Assembly (NCBI GenBank): GCA_030586765.1
Contig: JAUQZZ010000118.1
Coordinates: 1-6,052, forward strand
Length of the DNA stretch: 6,052 nt
Reading direction: 5' to 3'
Source of the DNA: Candidatus Brocadiales bacterium
GTDB lineage: Bacteria; Planctomycetota; Brocadiia; Brocadiales; Bathyanammoxibiaceae
Numbering within the stretch: position 1 is the stretch's first letter; every line of letters begins with the position of its first letter. Shown one piece after another: positions 5,676 to 6,052 of this stretch. The position numbers were made by a program, and so were the translations under genes. The notes below the pieces were generated by a model. The model did no database searches, was not told where the DNA came from, and saw only the letters and a list, made by a program, of their open reading frames with translations.

Positions 5676-5725
5676 GGCAAACCTTTAGGTTCGTCCGCCT
5701 TAGGCGGACTAAAGCCTTGCCCTAC
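5672..5725. repeat. Palindromic repeat, copy C, overlapping a stop codon
   Basis: The outer arms are identical to copy A: GTAGGGCAA at 5672-5680 and TTGCCCTAC at 5717-5725, with 20 left and 17 right bases in common. The centre differs and carries a 7-bp hairpin, GTCCGCC-TTA-GGCGGAC (5693-5709). Bases 5673-5675 (TAG) are the stop codon of the L,D-transpeptidase gene. The GC-rich hairpin could protect or end the transcript, but no T-tract follows. Confidence 0.85.
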
Positions 5726-5729
5726 AGGG

Positions 5730-5743
5730 CTCGATAAATCGAG
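5730..5743. repeat. Small hairpin CTCGA-TAAA-TCGAG
   Basis: A perfect 5-bp stem with loop TAAA lies 4 bp after copy C. The loop is the same as in the hairpins at 4051-4066 and 4145-4160, so it may be part of the same composite repeat. It sits in the 94-bp gap before the last gene; the rest of that gap is AT-rich and shows no clear promoter. Confidence 0.5.
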
Positions 5744-5769
5744 TAACTAAAATTAATCAACTTTTGCCC

Positions 5770-6052
5770 ATGGGCATTTTATATACCAAAGAACCTTTAG
5801 AAAGATACCTGGCAGATGCCGCTTCTGGCACACCCACCCCTGGCGGGGGCAGTGTCTCTGCCCTGGCAGGGGCACTGGCCACTACTATGGCCAGTATGTC
5901 TATCAACCTCACCCTGGGAAGGCCTGAGTTTAAAGAGGTAGAACCCCTACTGAAGGAGTTGAGTGGGGAGTTTGAGGAGAAACGTAAGGAGATGCTTCAT
6001 CTAATGCATCAAGACATGGAGGCATATCAAGGGGTCATGAGGGCCTACCGTC
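5770..6052 (+). CDS. Cyclodeaminase/cyclohydrolase family protein (FTCD_C/FchA-like), 3' truncated
   Basis: Only the first 94 codons are in the window. They begin MGILYTKEPLERYLADAAS and carry the family's glycine motif TPTPGGGSVSAL (residues 21-32), followed by a small-residue helix (LAGALATTMASM). This matches the formiminotransferase-cyclodeaminase C-terminal family, which includes stand-alone methenyltetrahydrofolate cyclohydrolases (FchA) and formiminotetrahydrofolate cyclodeaminases. These act in the cytosol on folate one-carbon units. The visible part cannot tell the two activities apart. The N-terminal position of the motif shows a stand-alone protein, not the bifunctional FTCD fusion, at least at this end. 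ATG 5770 lies within a 12-bp palindrome (5765-5776) and has no clear Shine-Dalgarno sequence. Confidence 0.85.
   Translation, partial: MGILYTKEPLERYLADAASGTPTPGGGSVSALAGALATTMASMSINLTLGRPEFKEVEPLLKELSGEFEEKRKEMLHLMHQDMEAYQGVMRAYR

Overview
The window is about half G+C and comes from a bacterial chromosome. All recognisable genes lie on the + strand. It holds the 3' end of one gene, four complete genes (YkgJ-family cysteine-cluster protein, FeoB, DtxR/MntR-type regulator, LysM/L,D-transpeptidase) and the 5' end of a sixth (cyclodeaminase/cyclohydrolase family). The periplasmic-type L,D-transpeptidase, an iron regulator with a CPHG...CC element and a one-carbon folate enzyme suggest an anaerobic or metal-rich-habitat bacterium. 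Codon use is rich in AGG and ATA. The species cannot be named from this sequence; groups such as Desulfobacterota, Nitrospirota or Chloroflexota are guesses only.

Layout. 1-143: C-terminal tail of a protein with repeated V-W-V-P motifs, closed by a strong intrinsic terminator (179-228). 233-643: YkgJ-family protein, starting 12 nt after the terminator stem. 644-959: non-coding DNA with hairpins, a 29-nt copy of the end of the YkgJ gene, and a near-consensus sigma-70 promoter (885-913). 960-3909: a two-gene operon of feoB and a DtxR/MntR-family regulator with a C-terminal FeoA-like domain; the regulator's ribosome-binding site overlaps the feoB stop codon. 3910-4321: about 400 bp of REP-like palindromic repeats with no credible gene. 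4322-5675: a second promoter and the LysM/L,D-transpeptidase gene, whose stop codon is part of another copy of the palindromic repeat (5672-5725). 5770-6052: start of the cyclodeaminase/cyclohydrolase gene.

How the genes work together. feoB imports Fe2+ using a cytosolic G domain, and the regulator downstream most likely senses Fe2+ or Mn2+ and controls the operon. There is no separate feoA in the window, but the regulator carries a complete FeoA-like SH3 domain. The L,D-transpeptidase acts on envelope peptidoglycan and the last gene on folate one-carbon units; neither has an evident link to iron.

No wholly new multi-gene system is evident. The items most worth a second look are the palindromic repeat family with covarying arms, a repeat copy that supplies a gene's stop codon, the duplicated YkgJ gene tail that differs only at synonymous positions, a FeoB with extra hydrophobic segments and altered gate motifs, and the mixed DtxR/MntR metal ligands of the regulator.
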